Counted from the stretch's first letter, positions 44,345-53,678 are shown. The stretch: 64,000 nt of DNA from Enterococcus termitis (GCF_001730305.1 NZ_MIJY01000045.1:62001-126000), one strand, 5' to 3'. Notes: generated by a model from the sequence alone, not told the origin. A program made the numbers and translations.

Positions 44345-45838
44345 GTGTGAATCCAATGTATATGGATCTTGTTTGAACTGAAAGCTTTTGTAAAGCAAGT
44401 AAGCAATCAAGGTAAATAACATGGGTCCAATCAATAAAGAGATACTTTGCATGACTTCTCCTTTTGAGATGGGCTGATATAGTTGAAAACTTATTGCTAG
44501 AATAATGCTGAAAATGACACTATAACTAATGAAGTGTGAACGAATCGAATGGCTAGATGGATCATTCAGCGACTGCTTCTTAAAGGCTGGATAAGCCAGT
44601 GCGACAAGTAAGTAGGGAATAGCTCTTGATATGTTCGTCATTAGTGTTAATTGATTGTACAAAAATACAACATAGTGACTGCCAAAACTAATTCCTAAAA
44701 TAAACAAACTAATCAGTCCACCCTGGATCAATAAAGCATTCGTCGGCATATCATATTTATTTTTTTGTTTAAGTCTAGGGTGCCAGTAATGTTCTGGTGT
44801 TCCTTCGACAAGGGTACGGATCGGCAAATAAGAAATCGTCGAAAGTAAACTGATATAAGATAAAAGTAACGTCAAAGCAGTAAAGCGAGTGAATAACTGG
44901 GCTAGTAATTGACTGTGTGTAGTATTTAGAGAAAGAGATTGACCAACAGAATAGCCAAGATGTTCCATTAGCTCATACATCAAGTTGCCTAAATGAATAG
45001 TGTCATTGGCTTTCAAAGCGGCTAAGTTGTTTCCGCCGCTCCACAATAAAATTCCTAAAAAATAACAAAGGACTACAAGAATACTACTAAAAATCAATAA
45101 TTTTGGAAAGCGACTCTTTTGTTCGCCAGTCTTATCAACGAGGCTAGCAATCGTATCTAAACCACCAAACGCAGTAATGGCAAATATCAAAAAGGAGAGC
45201 TGCTCTGTTAGTGTTTGACTAGAAGCCGAAGGACTTTTTCCTGCGCTAAAACTTGCTGTAAGATTGGGTAAAATATCTGGCTGATTGGTCAGCCATAACC
45301 ACAAATTACTACTAAGACTGATAACGACTAAAAGACTCATCATGATCCCGCTTAAATATAAAATAGAAGCGATCCCTTTAAAGCCCCGACTGATAAAGAA
45401 AAAAGTCACCGCAACAGCAGCTAATGATAATAAACCGATCAGAACGGAAGTTGAAATAACAGGGAACGGACTGTTTTTTTTTGTTAAATCCTCTCCAAAT
45501 AACAAGATGGATAAAGGAATCCAAAGCTTCATAAACAAACTGATCATCCAAATAAAATAGCTACAGTACCATAGAAAAGAAGCAATAAACGCGACCTTCT
45601 CGGAAAGATGTCCAGCAAGCCACTGATACAAGCCACCAATATGATTTTTATACACACCAGTAAATTCTGATATAATAATAGCGTAAGGAATAAAATAGAA
45701 GAGCGCCGCCCCAATAAAATAGGGAACGGCCTTGATTCCCATCAAGAAAAATGCAGTTGTCATACTTGAAAAAGAAAACACGGTCATAGTAATGATCATG
45801 ATTAAACGTTTAGGGCTAAATGCAGTAATTGTTTTCAT
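44327..45838 (-). CDS. APC-superfamily amino acid permease (YjeM-like)
   Basis: 503 residues from the ATG at 45838 (GAGGATT upstream). About twelve hydrophobic segments. Opening segment LIMIITMTVFSFSSMTTAFF with GIKAVPYFIGAALFYFIPYA, then EFTGVYKNHIGGLYQWLAGH, resembling the YjeM and glutamate/GABA antiporter branch of the APC family. The substrate is unknown. It is divergent from the nreABC-like genes. Confidence 0.8.
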   Translation of the reverse strand: MKTITAFSPKRLIMIITMTVFSFSSMTTAFFLMGIKAVPYFIGAALFYFIPYAIIISEFTGVYKNHIGGLYQWLAGHLSEKVAFIASFLWYCSYFIWMISLFMKLWIPLSILLFGEDLTKKNSPFPVISTSVLIGLLSLAAVAVTFFFISRGFKGIASILYLSGIMMSLLVVISLSSNLWLWLTNQPDILPNLTASFSAGKSPSASSQTLTEQLSFLIFAITAFGGLDTIASLVDKTGEQKSRFPKLLIFSSILVVLCYFLGILLWSGGNNLAALKANDTIHLGNLMYELMEHLGYSVGQSLSLNTTHSQLLAQLFTRFTALTLLLSYISLLSTISYLPIRTLVEGTPEHYWHPRLKQKNKYDMPTNALLIQGGLISLFILGISFGSHYVVFLYNQLTLMTNISRAIPYLLVALAYPAFKKQSLNDPSSHSIRSHFISYSVIFSIILAISFQLYQPISKGEVMQSISLLIGPMLFTLIAYLLYKSFQFKQDPYTLDSHKKKQA

Positions 45839-45934
45839 AAAAAATCCTCTTATCATTGATATAGCTTTAAGGATAAGAGAAGGAAATGGAGAATACAAGC
45901 CTTTTATTAAAAATTAGGGAATAGGAGTATGAAC

Positions 45935-46363
45935 ATGGTAGACCAGATTCAACTAAAAATCGATCAAATAAAAGAAGCGCTTCAGGTTGATTTTGTCGCA
46001 TTGGCGCTTTCTACAATCGATGAAAAAAGCACTGCCCGTGTGATTCGCTGGAATTACGTCGCGGGGAATACGAATCAGCATTATCAAAGAATTCGATTGC
46101 AGGTTGGAAAAGGGATCGGTGGCATTGTTTGGCGCACAGGACGTGGTTATCAGGCAACGCAGTTACAACAGCAGCCGGAACAATTACTTGAACTGCCGAT
46201 CACTCGTATGGAAAAACTTGAAACGGTCGTCGCTTATCCAGTTTTGAATGCTGGAGAAGTCAAAGGTGTACTATTAGTTGGTTACCGGAACGTTAAAGAG
46301 GTCTCAAATGAATTTTTAGCAGCCGTAAAGGACAAAGCAAATGAACTGAAGGTTTATTTATAG
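45935..46363 (+). CDS. nreA: GAF-domain protein, NreA-like nitrate sensor
   Basis: About 142 residues from the ATG at 45935 (GGAG seven bases upstream; an in-frame ATG lies at 45929). A single GAF domain: IRWNYVAGNTNQHYQRIRLQVGKGIGGIVWRTGRGYQ (quoted in part), then TVVAYPVLNAGEVKGVLLVGYR. In staphylococci NreA binds nitrate and restrains the NreB kinase. Its position directly before an NreB-like kinase and an NreC-like regulator supports the same role. TAGGGAAT just upstream resembles an NreC half-site, hinting at autoregulation. Confidence 0.8.
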   Translation: MVDQIQLKIDQIKEALQVDFVALALSTIDEKSTARVIRWNYVAGNTNQHYQRIRLQVGKGIGGIVWRTGRGYQATQLQQQPEQLLELPITRMEKLETVVAYPVLNAGEVKGVLLVGYRNVKEVSNEFLAAVKDKANELKVYL

Positions 46364-46372
46364 GTGGTATAT

Positions 46373-47392
46373 ATGGAAAAAAAAGGATTAGAATTACTAT
46401 TTGAAGAGGCGAGTGATGCTCTGTTTTTGATTGAAAAGGATCGCTGTATGAAACAAAATAAATCGGCGTTGGAGTTGGAGCAGCATTTTTCCATTCATTT
46501 AAATAAGATTTTAGATATTGCCCAAGGCAAAGGCTGTATGCTTCACTCTACGATGGAAAACTGTTTGGACTGCGAAGTCAAAGCGGATTGGGATCAACGC
46601 GCTTTTCCTATTGTTTTAGAGACTACGTCTGGCAAGCAAGAACAATTCAGCGGCAGTTACAGTCAATTAGATTCAAACAAGTCGTTGCTGAGTATCCGTC
46701 GTGTAGCGACAGAAGATCGTCTGCAGCAGATGATTCAAAATAAACGTTTGATCGAGTACGTAAATCAGGCCCATGAAAATGAGCGGCGAGCTTTATCGCA
46801 AGAACTACATGATGGCTTGGCACAAAGCATTTACAGTTTGATGCTGGAAACACGGCAATTGAAATGGAATACTCAAACGAATGATTTTAATGAAAAACTA
46901 CAGAGGATAGATGAAGATTTTGTCTCCTTACTTAATGAAGTGAAGCAACTTGCTGTTGATTTACGCCCTGCTGCCCTTGATGATTTGGGCTTGATCCCGG
47001 CGATAGAAGCTTTACTTTATCGGTACCGAGAGACGACAGGAATCGAGATCCATTTTATTCCAGTTGTACCAAATCGGCGTTTTGCAGATAGCTTGGAAAC
47101 GATCACCTATCGGGTCTTGCAAGAAAGTGTAATGAATAGCGTGAAATATGCTGATGTTGATGAGCTGTGGGTAACGTTGAGTGAAAGAGAAAATCATTTA
47201 GTCTTAACTGTTCGTGATCACGGTAAGGGATTTGATCTTCAGACAGTCAATGAACATAGTCAAGGATTAGGTCTGTTGCATATGCAGGAAAGAGCTGAAT
47301 CGATCAATGGTCATTTAGAGATTCATTCTGAAAAAGGGGAAGGAACCACGATCATTCTACGGTTACCGATCGGATTGGAGGGGATAAAATGA
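46373..47392 (+). CDS. nreB: NreB-like oxygen-sensing histidine kinase
   Basis: 339 residues from the ATG at 46373 (AGGTGG upstream). The N-terminal PAS-like sensor carries four cysteines (RCMK; GCMLHSTMENCLDC), candidates for the oxygen-labile Fe-S cluster of NreB. The HisKA_3 dimerisation helix has the phosphorylated His in RALSQELHDGLAQSIYSLML. The ATPase domain has RVLQESVMNSVKYAD (N box), VRDHGKGFD and GLGLLHMQERAE. No membrane segment is visible, so it is cytoplasmic. It overlaps nreC by four bases. It activates nitrite metabolism when oxygen is low. Confidence 0.88.
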   Translation: MEKKGLELLFEEASDALFLIEKDRCMKQNKSALELEQHFSIHLNKILDIAQGKGCMLHSTMENCLDCEVKADWDQRAFPIVLETTSGKQEQFSGSYSQLDSNKSLLSIRRVATEDRLQQMIQNKRLIEYVNQAHENERRALSQELHDGLAQSIYSLMLETRQLKWNTQTNDFNEKLQRIDEDFVSLLNEVKQLAVDLRPAALDDLGLIPAIEALLYRYRETTGIEIHFIPVVPNRRFADSLETITYRVLQESVMNSVKYADVDELWVTLSERENHLVLTVRDHGKGFDLQTVNEHSQGLGLLHMQERAESINGHLEIHSEKGEGTTIILRLPIGLEGIK

Positions 47393-48036
47393 ATATTATT
47401 GTAGCCGATGATCATGCGGTTGTTCGCAGCGGTCTGCGTTTACTGTTGGAGGGACAAAAAGATTGGACAGTTGTTGGTGATGCGGCGGACGGTACAGAAG
47501 CTTTTTTACTGCTGGAAAAATATCCAGTAGATGTTGTCCTAATGGATATGCGGATGCCGCCAGGAGAAAATGGCTTGCAGACCACTCGGCGGATCAACGA
47601 GCATTTTCCTCACGTAAAAACGATTATTTTGAGCATGCATGATGAAGAAGAATATGTTCGGACGGCATTGGAATACGGTGCAAAAGGATATATCTTAAAA
47701 AGTTCACCAGACACTGTATTATTAGAAGCTGTTGAACAGGTCGCCGCTGGGAAAGTGGTTATCGACCCATTATTCGGTCAATATACTAAAGAGCGCTGGA
47801 CTAACGAGACAGCGGATATTGAAAAAGATAACAAATATGAACGACTATCAAAAAGAGAGCGGGAAGTCTTACCGCTAGTGGCATTAGGCTATAGCAATAA
47901 AGACATTGCGGAACGCCTGTTTATTTCAGTCAAAACAGTTGAAGTCCATAAATCTAATTTAATGAAAAAGCTGGAATTTGAAACATTTAGTGAATTGTTG
48001 CAATATAGTATGAAACATCAATTAATCGACTTATGA
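47389..48036 (+). CDS. nreC: NreC-like LuxR/NarL-family response regulator
   Basis: 215 residues: a receiver with the acidic pair in IVADDHAVVRSGLRLLLEG, phosphoacceptor Asp in VDVVLMDMRMPP (about residue 53) and Lys in AKGYILKSS, then a LuxR HTH (LSKREREVLPLVALGYSNKDIAERLFISVKTVEVHKSNLMKKL, quoted in part). It is coupled to nreB by a four-base overlap. A likely binding site, TAGGTAATTCCCTA, lies upstream of nirB. It is followed after 11 bases by the siroheme genes, probably in the same transcript. Confidence 0.9.
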   Translation: MNIIVADDHAVVRSGLRLLLEGQKDWTVVGDAADGTEAFLLLEKYPVDVVLMDMRMPPGENGLQTTRRINEHFPHVKTIILSMHDEEEYVRTALEYGAKGYILKSSPDTVLLEAVEQVAAGKVVIDPLFGQYTKERWTNETADIEKDNKYERLSKREREVLPLVALGYSNKDIAERLFISVKTVEVHKSNLMKKLEFETFSELLQYSMKHQLIDL

Positions 48037-48047
48037 GGTGAGAAAAA

Positions 48048-48785
48048 ATGATCGGTATTCTTTATGTATTTCACGGCAGTCAAAAAAAAGAAAAAAATCA
48101 AGCGGCAATGAATTTCATTCAACAGCTACAACAGAGGTTAGAACCAAAACGCTATCAAAAAACAGCATTTTTAGAAAACCATCCAGATACGATTACGCGC
48201 ATTGCTGAAGAGATGATTTCAAATGGCGTTGATCAGCTCATTATTGTTCCAGTGCTGCTATTTGCCGCCAAGCACGCATTGGTTGATATCCCAGCAGAGT
48301 TGGAAGTAGTCAAAAAAAATCATCCAACGGTTCAAATTATTCAAACTGAAACCTTTGGCAGTAAAACAGGCAGTCGCGCAGTTTTACTTGAGCGGTTCAA
48401 AACGGTTGCTGCTGATTATCCGCACAAGCAGTTGACTGGTTTTTTAATGGCACATGGAACAAAACAAACAGATGAACCACAGCAAGCCTTGCTGGAAATC
48501 GCTGCAGAAATTCAGCAGCAAGTCGATTTCCCTGTGACTGCGGTCAGCTTAAAAGGAAAAGAAGATTATGTGGAGATAATCAATGATGGATTGAGTAAAG
48601 ACAAACAGCCAGTCATCGTGCCATTCTTTTTATTTGACGGTCATTTGATTACAATCATGAATACAAAATTAGCTGAGGCATTTCCAGAGATCGATTTTAT
48701 TGTCACACCAACCTTAGAATTTGATCCGAGGATTTTGCCGGATATTGAAGCGATCGTCAATGAGGCAGTAGCATGTATCCAATAA
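48048..48785 (+). CDS. sirB: Sirohydrochlorin ferrochelatase (CbiX/SirB type)
   Basis: 245 residues made of two similar halves. The first has LYVFHGSQKKEKNQAA with the metal-binding His and FAAKHALVDIPAEL with the second His; the second half has FLMAHGTKQTDEPQQ. This is the long two-domain CbiX layout. It inserts iron into sirohydrochlorin to make siroheme, the NirB cofactor. A GAGGTGAG site precedes the ATG, and its end overlaps the next gene by 13 bases. Confidence 0.85.
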   Translation: MIGILYVFHGSQKKEKNQAAMNFIQQLQQRLEPKRYQKTAFLENHPDTITRIAEEMISNGVDQLIIVPVLLFAAKHALVDIPAELEVVKKNHPTVQIIQTETFGSKTGSRAVLLERFKTVAADYPHKQLTGFLMAHGTKQTDEPQQALLEIAAEIQQQVDFPVTAVSLKGKEDYVEIINDGLSKDKQPVIVPFFLFDGHLITIMNTKLAEAFPEIDFIVTPTLEFDPRILPDIEAIVNEAVACIQ

Positions 48786-49213
48786 TGCTTGATTTGACGG
48801 ATAAAAAAATCGTCATTATTGGCGGTGGGAAAATTGCATTGCGAAAGACGTTAGGGATTTTAAAAGCAAAAGGAACGGTAACCGTTGTTGCACCGAACTT
48901 TTTGCCGGAATTTGCTGAATTAGACAGAGTAAAACGAATTACAGCAACATACAAAGCTAAATATATTCAAAAAGCTCAGCTTATTTTTGCTTGTACAGAT
49001 TCTAAAATCGTCAATCAAAAAATCGTTCGAGATGCCTCTGATTACCAATGGGTCAATGATTGTAGTCGAAAGGAAAACAGTGATTTTTTTAATATGAGTA
49101 CGATTGAGCATGAGGAGTATTTAATTGCGTTATCGTCTTATGGGAAAGATCCTTCCAAAACGAAAGAACAACGAAAAACCATTCAACATTTATTAGATCA
49201 AGAAAGAAAATAA
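48773..49213 (+). CDS. sirC: Precorrin-2 dehydrogenase (SirC / CysG N-terminal type)
   Basis: 146 residues: MYPIMLDLTDKKIVIIGGGKIALRKTLGIL with the Rossmann GGG, then AQLIFACTDSKIVNQKIVRDA and WVNDCSRKENSDFFNMS. It oxidises precorrin-2 to sirohydrochlorin with NAD. The C-terminal dimer helices are short, so it lacks the methyltransferase half of CysG, which is supplied by separate cobA. It overlaps the chelatase gene. A foldback terminator-like repeat follows. Confidence 0.88.
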   Translation: MYPIMLDLTDKKIVIIGGGKIALRKTLGILKAKGTVTVVAPNFLPEFAELDRVKRITATYKAKYIQKAQLIFACTDSKIVNQKIVRDASDYQWVNDCSRKENSDFFNMSTIEHEEYLIALSSYGKDPSKTKEQRKTIQHLLDQERK

Positions 49214-49266
49214 AAGCATATAGTTTCGTAGGAGTTGTGTTTATTTTGTCGTTTATATAGATTTAG

Positions 49267-49347
49267 AGAGTCTGTGACAGAAATGTAGTGCCTCCCCAAA
49301 GTTAGAGTAAACTAACTTTGGGGGCACCTCATTCTGTCCCAGGCTCT
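49267..49347. repeat. Enterococcal-type long hairpin repeat, bidirectional terminator-like
   Basis: AGAGTCTGTGACAGAA...CCCCAAAGTTAG (49267-49305) pairs with CTAACTTTGGGGG...TTCTGTCCCAGGCTCT (49312-49347). The CTGGGACAGAA outer motif is typical of dispersed hairpins in enterococci. It lies between convergent sirC and the small membrane gene. Confidence 0.8.
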
Positions 49348-49356
49348 TATTAAAGT

Positions 49357-49776
49357 TTATATATAATCTTTAATAATTGCTTCAAATTTTTTATTGATTA
49401 GCTTATTAAAAGCGATATTGATAAAAATTTCTTGTCCGTCTTTTAAAAGTAAAATAGGATAATAACTTTTGACAGGGTTTTTAGGAGCGTTTAATTCCCT
49501 ATAAGCAATTTCTTTAATGTCTTCTTTTTTGATAACTAGTTGATCGTTTAAATGTAAAAAAATTGCTTGTTCATAAATTGAGATACCATCTTTTCTTTTG
49601 AAAATAAGAAAAAATAGTCCAATCAAGATAAAAATAACTCCGAAAATGTATCCAAAAATTTTAGCATACATGAAATTTGCTCCTATACTAATCAAAATTC
49701 CTAAAATGGTAAAGACCAACCCGTTTTTTAAACTGTCTGTTTTTGCTTTGTAAAGTAACTCTCCGTACTCGTTCAT
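49357..49776 (-). CDS. Small membrane protein with PH-like C-terminal half (139 aa)
   Basis: Two membrane segments (GLVFTILGILISIGANFMYA and IFGYIFGVIFILIGLFFLIF, about residues 20-58) are followed by a strand-rich cytoplasmic half (YEQAIFLHLNDQLVIKKEDIKEIAY; YYPILLLKDGQEIFINI), recalling small bacterial PH-like membrane proteins. It sits on the opposite strand inside the siroheme/nitrite region and is probably unrelated to it. AAAGGAGTGA precedes the ATG. The function is unknown. Confidence 0.7.
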   Translation of the reverse strand: MNEYGELLYKAKTDSLKNGLVFTILGILISIGANFMYAKIFGYIFGVIFILIGLFFLIFKRKDGISIYEQAIFLHLNDQLVIKKEDIKEIAYRELNAPKNPVKSYYPILLLKDGQEIFINIAFNKLINKKFEAIIKDYI

Positions 49777-49845
49777 AAATTCACTCCTTTTACTTATTGT
49801 AACATAGTATTCATATCAAAATTTTCTGAAAATAGACCATTTAAT

Positions 49846-49889
49846 TAGGTAATTCCCTAATAGTCAGGCGCTATCATTATTGTTATTCT
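49846..49889 (+). promoter_or_regulatory. NreC-like binding site and nirB promoter
   Basis: TAGGTAATTCCCTA (49846-49859) differs by one base from the palindrome TAGGG-N4-CCCTA that I recall as the staphylococcal NreC consensus. An extended -10 TGTTATTCT (49881-49889) lies downstream, putting the site centre near -43, a class II activator position. Confidence 0.65.
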
Positions 49890-49940
49890 GAAAACAACAA
49901 AGCGTCTAACAGATTGCTCAAAGAATCACAAAAGGAGATC

Positions 49941-52352
49941 ATGTATAAAATGAAAGAAAAGCTTGTCTTAATTGGAAATGGAATGGCTGGGGTTCGCACG
50001 ATCGAAGAAATTCTTGATCGCGATGCTGAACGATATGCCATCACGATCATTGGCGAAGAAAAATATCCGAATTACAATCGTATCATGCTGTCGAACGTGT
50101 TACAAAAGAAAATGACTGTATCAGAAATCATTACCAATCCACTTGAATGGTATGAAGAAAATCAAATTGAACTAATCAATCATGATCCAGCAGTCGAAAT
50201 GGATACAAACAATAAAAAAATCATCACCCAATCAGGTAAAGAAATCACGTATGATAAATGTATTTTAGCAACAGGCTCAAGAGCGTTTATCTTGCCTATT
50301 GGAGGTGCTCAATTACCTGGAGTTGTTGGCTTTAGAACAATCGATGACACGGAAAATATGCTGGAGGCTGCCCAGAAATATCAAAAAGCAGTAGTGATCG
50401 GTGGCGGTTTGTTAGGACTAGAAGCAGCCAAAGGACTTTTGGATCAAGGGATGGATGTAACCGTTGTTCATTTGGAAAAATGGTTGATGGAAACACAGCT
50501 AGATGAAAAAGCGGGGAAAATGCTGCAGGCAGATTTAGAAAAACAAGGATTAAAATTCTTGATGGAAAAAGCAACGCAAACGATTTTAGGAGAAACACGT
50601 GTAACAGGCTTAGCTTTTAGTGACGGCACATCGATCGAAACCGATATGGTCGTCATGTCGATCGGAATTCGTTCAGAGACAACTCTTGCTAGAACAACAG
50701 AGATTGACGTCAATCGAGGAATCGTTGTTGACGACTTTATGCATACGAATGTAGAAGATGTTTATGCTGTAGGTGAGTGTGCGGAGCATAACGGCAATGT
50801 TTATGGCTTAGTAGCGCCGTTATTTGAACAAGGCAAAGTTTTAGCAGATGTATTAACAGATCGAGAAGCGAAACCTTATCAAGGAAGTACGACCTTTACG
50901 TCACTGAAAGTATCAGGATGTGATCTTTATTCTGCTGGAAATATTAGACAAGAAGAAGGCGTCAACAGCATCGAAGCCTTTGACGGAATCAATTACACGT
51001 ATAAGAAGATTTTTGTGAAAGAAAACCAAGTCGTAGGTGTTGTCTTATATGGTGATACGAGTGAAGGCAATCGTTATTACAATATTTTGAAAAAGAATGA
51101 AACGATTGAAGAGTATACCCCCGTTTCTTTACTGCACATGGTTGGAGAAGAAGCCAGCGCTGATGTGAGTGAGTGGCCGGACGATGAAGTAATTTGTGGT
51201 TGTAACGGCATCGACAAGGGAACGATTATGAGCGCGATCAAAGAAAAGGATCTAACATCAGTTGCTGATGTGACAAAACATACAAAAGCAGGCGGCTCAT
51301 GCGGAAAATGTAAATCAGTGATCGGAGATGTTTTAGCGCATACTTTAGGTGGAGAAGTTGTTTCAGCTCCAACAGGTATTTGTGGTTGTACTGATTTAAC
51401 GAGAGATCAGATCGTCACACAAATTTACGCGAAAAAATTAACCTCTTCAGAAGAAGTCTATCGCGAATTGCATTTTACTAATTCAGAAGGCTGTCCAAAA
51501 TGCCGTCCAGCGATCAATTTCTATTTAAATGTAGCTTGGCCAAAAGAGCATGAAGATGAAAAAGAATCTCGCTATGTGAATGAACGACTATACGCCAATA
51601 TCCAAAATGACGGAACCTTTTCAGTGATCCCAAGAATGCGCGGAGGAAAAACCAATCCGCAACAATTATTGCTGATTGCAAAAGTGGCTGAAAAATATGA
51701 TGTACCGATGGTGAAAGTGACAGGAAGCCAACGAATCGGCTTATATGGTGTGAAGAAAGAAGACTTGCCGAAGATTTGGGAAGAGCTGGATATGAAAGCA
51801 GCCGGTGCGTATGCAAAAGCGGTTCGTTCTGTAAAAACATGTGTTGGCGCCAATTTTTGTCGCTTCGGAACACAGGATTCTATGGGATTGGGCATCAAAT
51901 TGGAGCAGCGTTATGAATTTATCGATACACCACACAAGTTTAAAATGGGCGTTTCAGCTTGTCCTAGAAGCTGTGTAGAAAGTGGTGTAAAAGATTTCGG
52001 CATTATTGGTGTAGAGAATGGTTTCCAAATTTATATCGGCGGAAATGGTGGAACCGAAGTCAAAGAAGCTGTTTTATTAACAACGGTTGAGACAGAACAA
52101 GAAGTCATCGATATTTGTGGAGCAATGCTTCAATATTATCGTGAAACGGGTATCTATGCAGAACGTACTGCACCGTGGATCGAACGTATGGGCTTTGATG
52201 TGGTGAAAGAAGTCTTATTAGATCCAGAAAAACGTCAAGAATTAATAGCAGCTTTAGATAAAGCAGTTGAAGAGCGTCGTGGAAATCCTTGGAATGAAGT
52301 AGTTGAAGATCAAAAAACACGCCAAGAATTGTATACAGTAGGGAGAGTCTAA
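49941..52352 (+). CDS. nirB: Assimilatory-type NADH-dependent nitrite reductase, large subunit
   Basis: About 803 residues; the ATG at 49941 and the ATG at 49950 are both plausible (AGGAGA at 49933-49938). Order: FAD domain (LVLIGNGMAGVRTIEEIL), NAD domain (VVIGGGLLGLEAAKGLLDQG), two BFD-like [2Fe-2S] modules (VICGCNGIDKGTIM and GGSCGKCKSVIG; GICGCTDLTRDQIV and GCPKCRPAI), the nitrite/sulfite reductase halves, and the siroheme-[4Fe-4S] cysteines in TCVGANFCRFG and SACPRSCVES. It reduces nitrite to ammonium with NADH in the cytoplasm. It is followed by nirD after one base and by cobA. Confidence 0.93.
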   Translation: MYKMKEKLVLIGNGMAGVRTIEEILDRDAERYAITIIGEEKYPNYNRIMLSNVLQKKMTVSEIITNPLEWYEENQIELINHDPAVEMDTNNKKIITQSGKEITYDKCILATGSRAFILPIGGAQLPGVVGFRTIDDTENMLEAAQKYQKAVVIGGGLLGLEAAKGLLDQGMDVTVVHLEKWLMETQLDEKAGKMLQADLEKQGLKFLMEKATQTILGETRVTGLAFSDGTSIETDMVVMSIGIRSETTLARTTEIDVNRGIVVDDFMHTNVEDVYAVGECAEHNGNVYGLVAPLFEQGKVLADVLTDREAKPYQGSTTFTSLKVSGCDLYSAGNIRQEEGVNSIEAFDGINYTYKKIFVKENQVVGVVLYGDTSEGNRYYNILKKNETIEEYTPVSLLHMVGEEASADVSEWPDDEVICGCNGIDKGTIMSAIKEKDLTSVADVTKHTKAGGSCGKCKSVIGDVLAHTLGGEVVSAPTGICGCTDLTRDQIVTQIYAKKLTSSEEVYRELHFTNSEGCPKCRPAINFYLNVAWPKEHEDEKESRYVNERLYANIQNDGTFSVIPRMRGGKTNPQQLLLIAKVAEKYDVPMVKVTGSQRIGLYGVKKEDLPKIWEELDMKAAGAYAKAVRSVKTCVGANFCRFGTQDSMGLGIKLEQRYEFIDTPHKFKMGVSACPRSCVESGVKDFGIIGVENGFQIYIGGNGGTEVKEAVLLTTVETEQEVIDICGAMLQYYRETGIYAERTAPWIERMGFDVVKEVLLDPEKRQELIAALDKAVEERRGNPWNEVVEDQKTRQELYTVGRV

Positions 52353-52353
52353 A

Positions 52354-52659
52354 ATGGAAAAAGTTTTTGTTGCCCGTTTGGATGAATTAGCATCAAGAAT
52401 GGGAAAAGAAGTCATTGTTGGAGCGCAAAAAATCGCTGTCTTCCGTTTAAGTGATGATCGTGTCAAAGCAATCGAGAATGTGTGTCCGCATAAGCAAGGT
52501 CCTTTAGCAGAAGGAACTGTCTCTGGTGAGTACGTATTTTGTCCACTTCATGATTACAAAATCGATTTAAATGATGGACAAGTACAAGATCCGGATGAAG
52601 GCTGCGTGCGTGCCTATGAAACGATTGTCGAAGATGATCTTGTTTACGTTATGGTGTAG
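52354..52659 (+). CDS. nirD: Nitrite reductase small subunit, Rieske type
   Basis: 101 residues with a Rieske [2Fe-2S] pair: CPHKQGPLAEG (C-x-H) and FCPLHDYKIDLNDG (C-x2-H). Many NirD proteins have lost these ligands; here all four are kept, so the subunit can carry a cluster. It starts one base after the nirB stop and ends where cobA begins, so translation is coupled. Confidence 0.92.
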   Translation: MEKVFVARLDELASRMGKEVIVGAQKIAVFRLSDDRVKAIENVCPHKQGPLAEGTVSGEYVFCPLHDYKIDLNDGQVQDPDEGCVRAYETIVEDDLVYVMV

Positions 52660-52661
52660 TG

Positions 52662-53642
52662 ATGGGAAAAGTCTATTTTGTTGGTGCTGGTTCAGGAGAT
52701 CCTGAACTGTTGACACTTAAAGGGAAACGAGTACTGGAATCAGCTGATGTGATTATCTATGATCGGCTGGTTCATCCAGTATTGTTGTATCTTGCCAAGG
52801 ATTCAGCTCGTTTTATTTTTAGTGGAAAATACCCAAAAAACCATGTACTAAAACAAAAGAATATTAATCAATTGTTAGTAGAAGAAGGCAAACAAGATCA
52901 AATTATCGTTAGATTAAAAGGTGGCGATCCTGGGATTTTTGGACGTGTTGGTGAAGAAATTGCGACACTTAAAACGGCGGAAATCAGCTATGAAATTGTT
53001 CCAGGCGTTACGGCTGCTTCTGCGGCAAGCAGCTATAGCGGCATCCCTTTGACGCATCGTGAGTCCAGCAGTAAAGTAACGCTCGCAACAGCTCATCGTC
53101 AGGTTGGCGAGACTGTGGATTTTAAAGGGCTGACAGAAAATGGCACGATGTGTTTGTATATGGGCGTTGAAAGAGCAGCAAGTACACAGGAAAAGCTTTT
53201 ACAGCAAGGGGTCTCTAAACATTTGCCAGTGGCGATCATTGAGTGGGCTAGTTTAGGACGGCAGCGAACCATGACCACCACAATCGAAGAGATGGTAAAA
53301 ACGATTGAGCTGGAGCAGGTTCAAAATCCGTCTCTGATTATTCTTGGCGAGGTCGTTTCTTGTCGTAACGGATCTGATTGGTTTGAGCAACTGCCATTAT
53401 TTGGACGGAAGATTTTATTGATCGATACGGAAAAAATTGATTTTGAAACCATTCTTTCTTATACCCAGCAAGGAGCAGATGTCTACGCGATTCAAGTTGG
53501 GGAAAGCCGTGATCGACGTTTTGACATGATTCATCAGCAATATCTGAAGGATCATTATTTTGATGAAGTGGTATATTTGAATGAACGATTGACAACTATG
53601 TATAAAAAGCAATGGGATATTTTAAATAAACAGTTTATTTAG
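52662..53642 (+). CDS. cobA: Uroporphyrinogen-III C-methyltransferase with vestigial UroS-like tail
   Basis: 326 residues from the ATG at 52662 (a GTG at 52659 overlaps the nirD stop). The SUMT core (about 1-240) has YFVGAGSGDPELLTLKGKRVLE, RLKGGDPGIFGRVGEEI, VPGVTAASAASSYSGIPLTHR and LYMGVERAAS, giving precorrin-2 from uroporphyrinogen III with two SAM. The last 85 residues (LPLFGRKILLIDTEKIDFETILSYTQQGADVYAIQV) resemble the beginning of a fused uroporphyrinogen-III synthase but stop after about one third of that domain. A complete separate HemD is encoded at 55538. Confidence 0.88.
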   Translation: MGKVYFVGAGSGDPELLTLKGKRVLESADVIIYDRLVHPVLLYLAKDSARFIFSGKYPKNHVLKQKNINQLLVEEGKQDQIIVRLKGGDPGIFGRVGEEIATLKTAEISYEIVPGVTAASAASSYSGIPLTHRESSSKVTLATAHRQVGETVDFKGLTENGTMCLYMGVERAASTQEKLLQQGVSKHLPVAIIEWASLGRQRTMTTTIEEMVKTIELEQVQNPSLIILGEVVSCRNGSDWFEQLPLFGRKILLIDTEKIDFETILSYTQQGADVYAIQVGESRDRRFDMIHQQYLKDHYFDEVVYLNERLTTMYKKQWDILNKQFI

Positions 53643-53678
53643 TTACATGACTTAGACTTGAAAAAATCAAATAGGATT

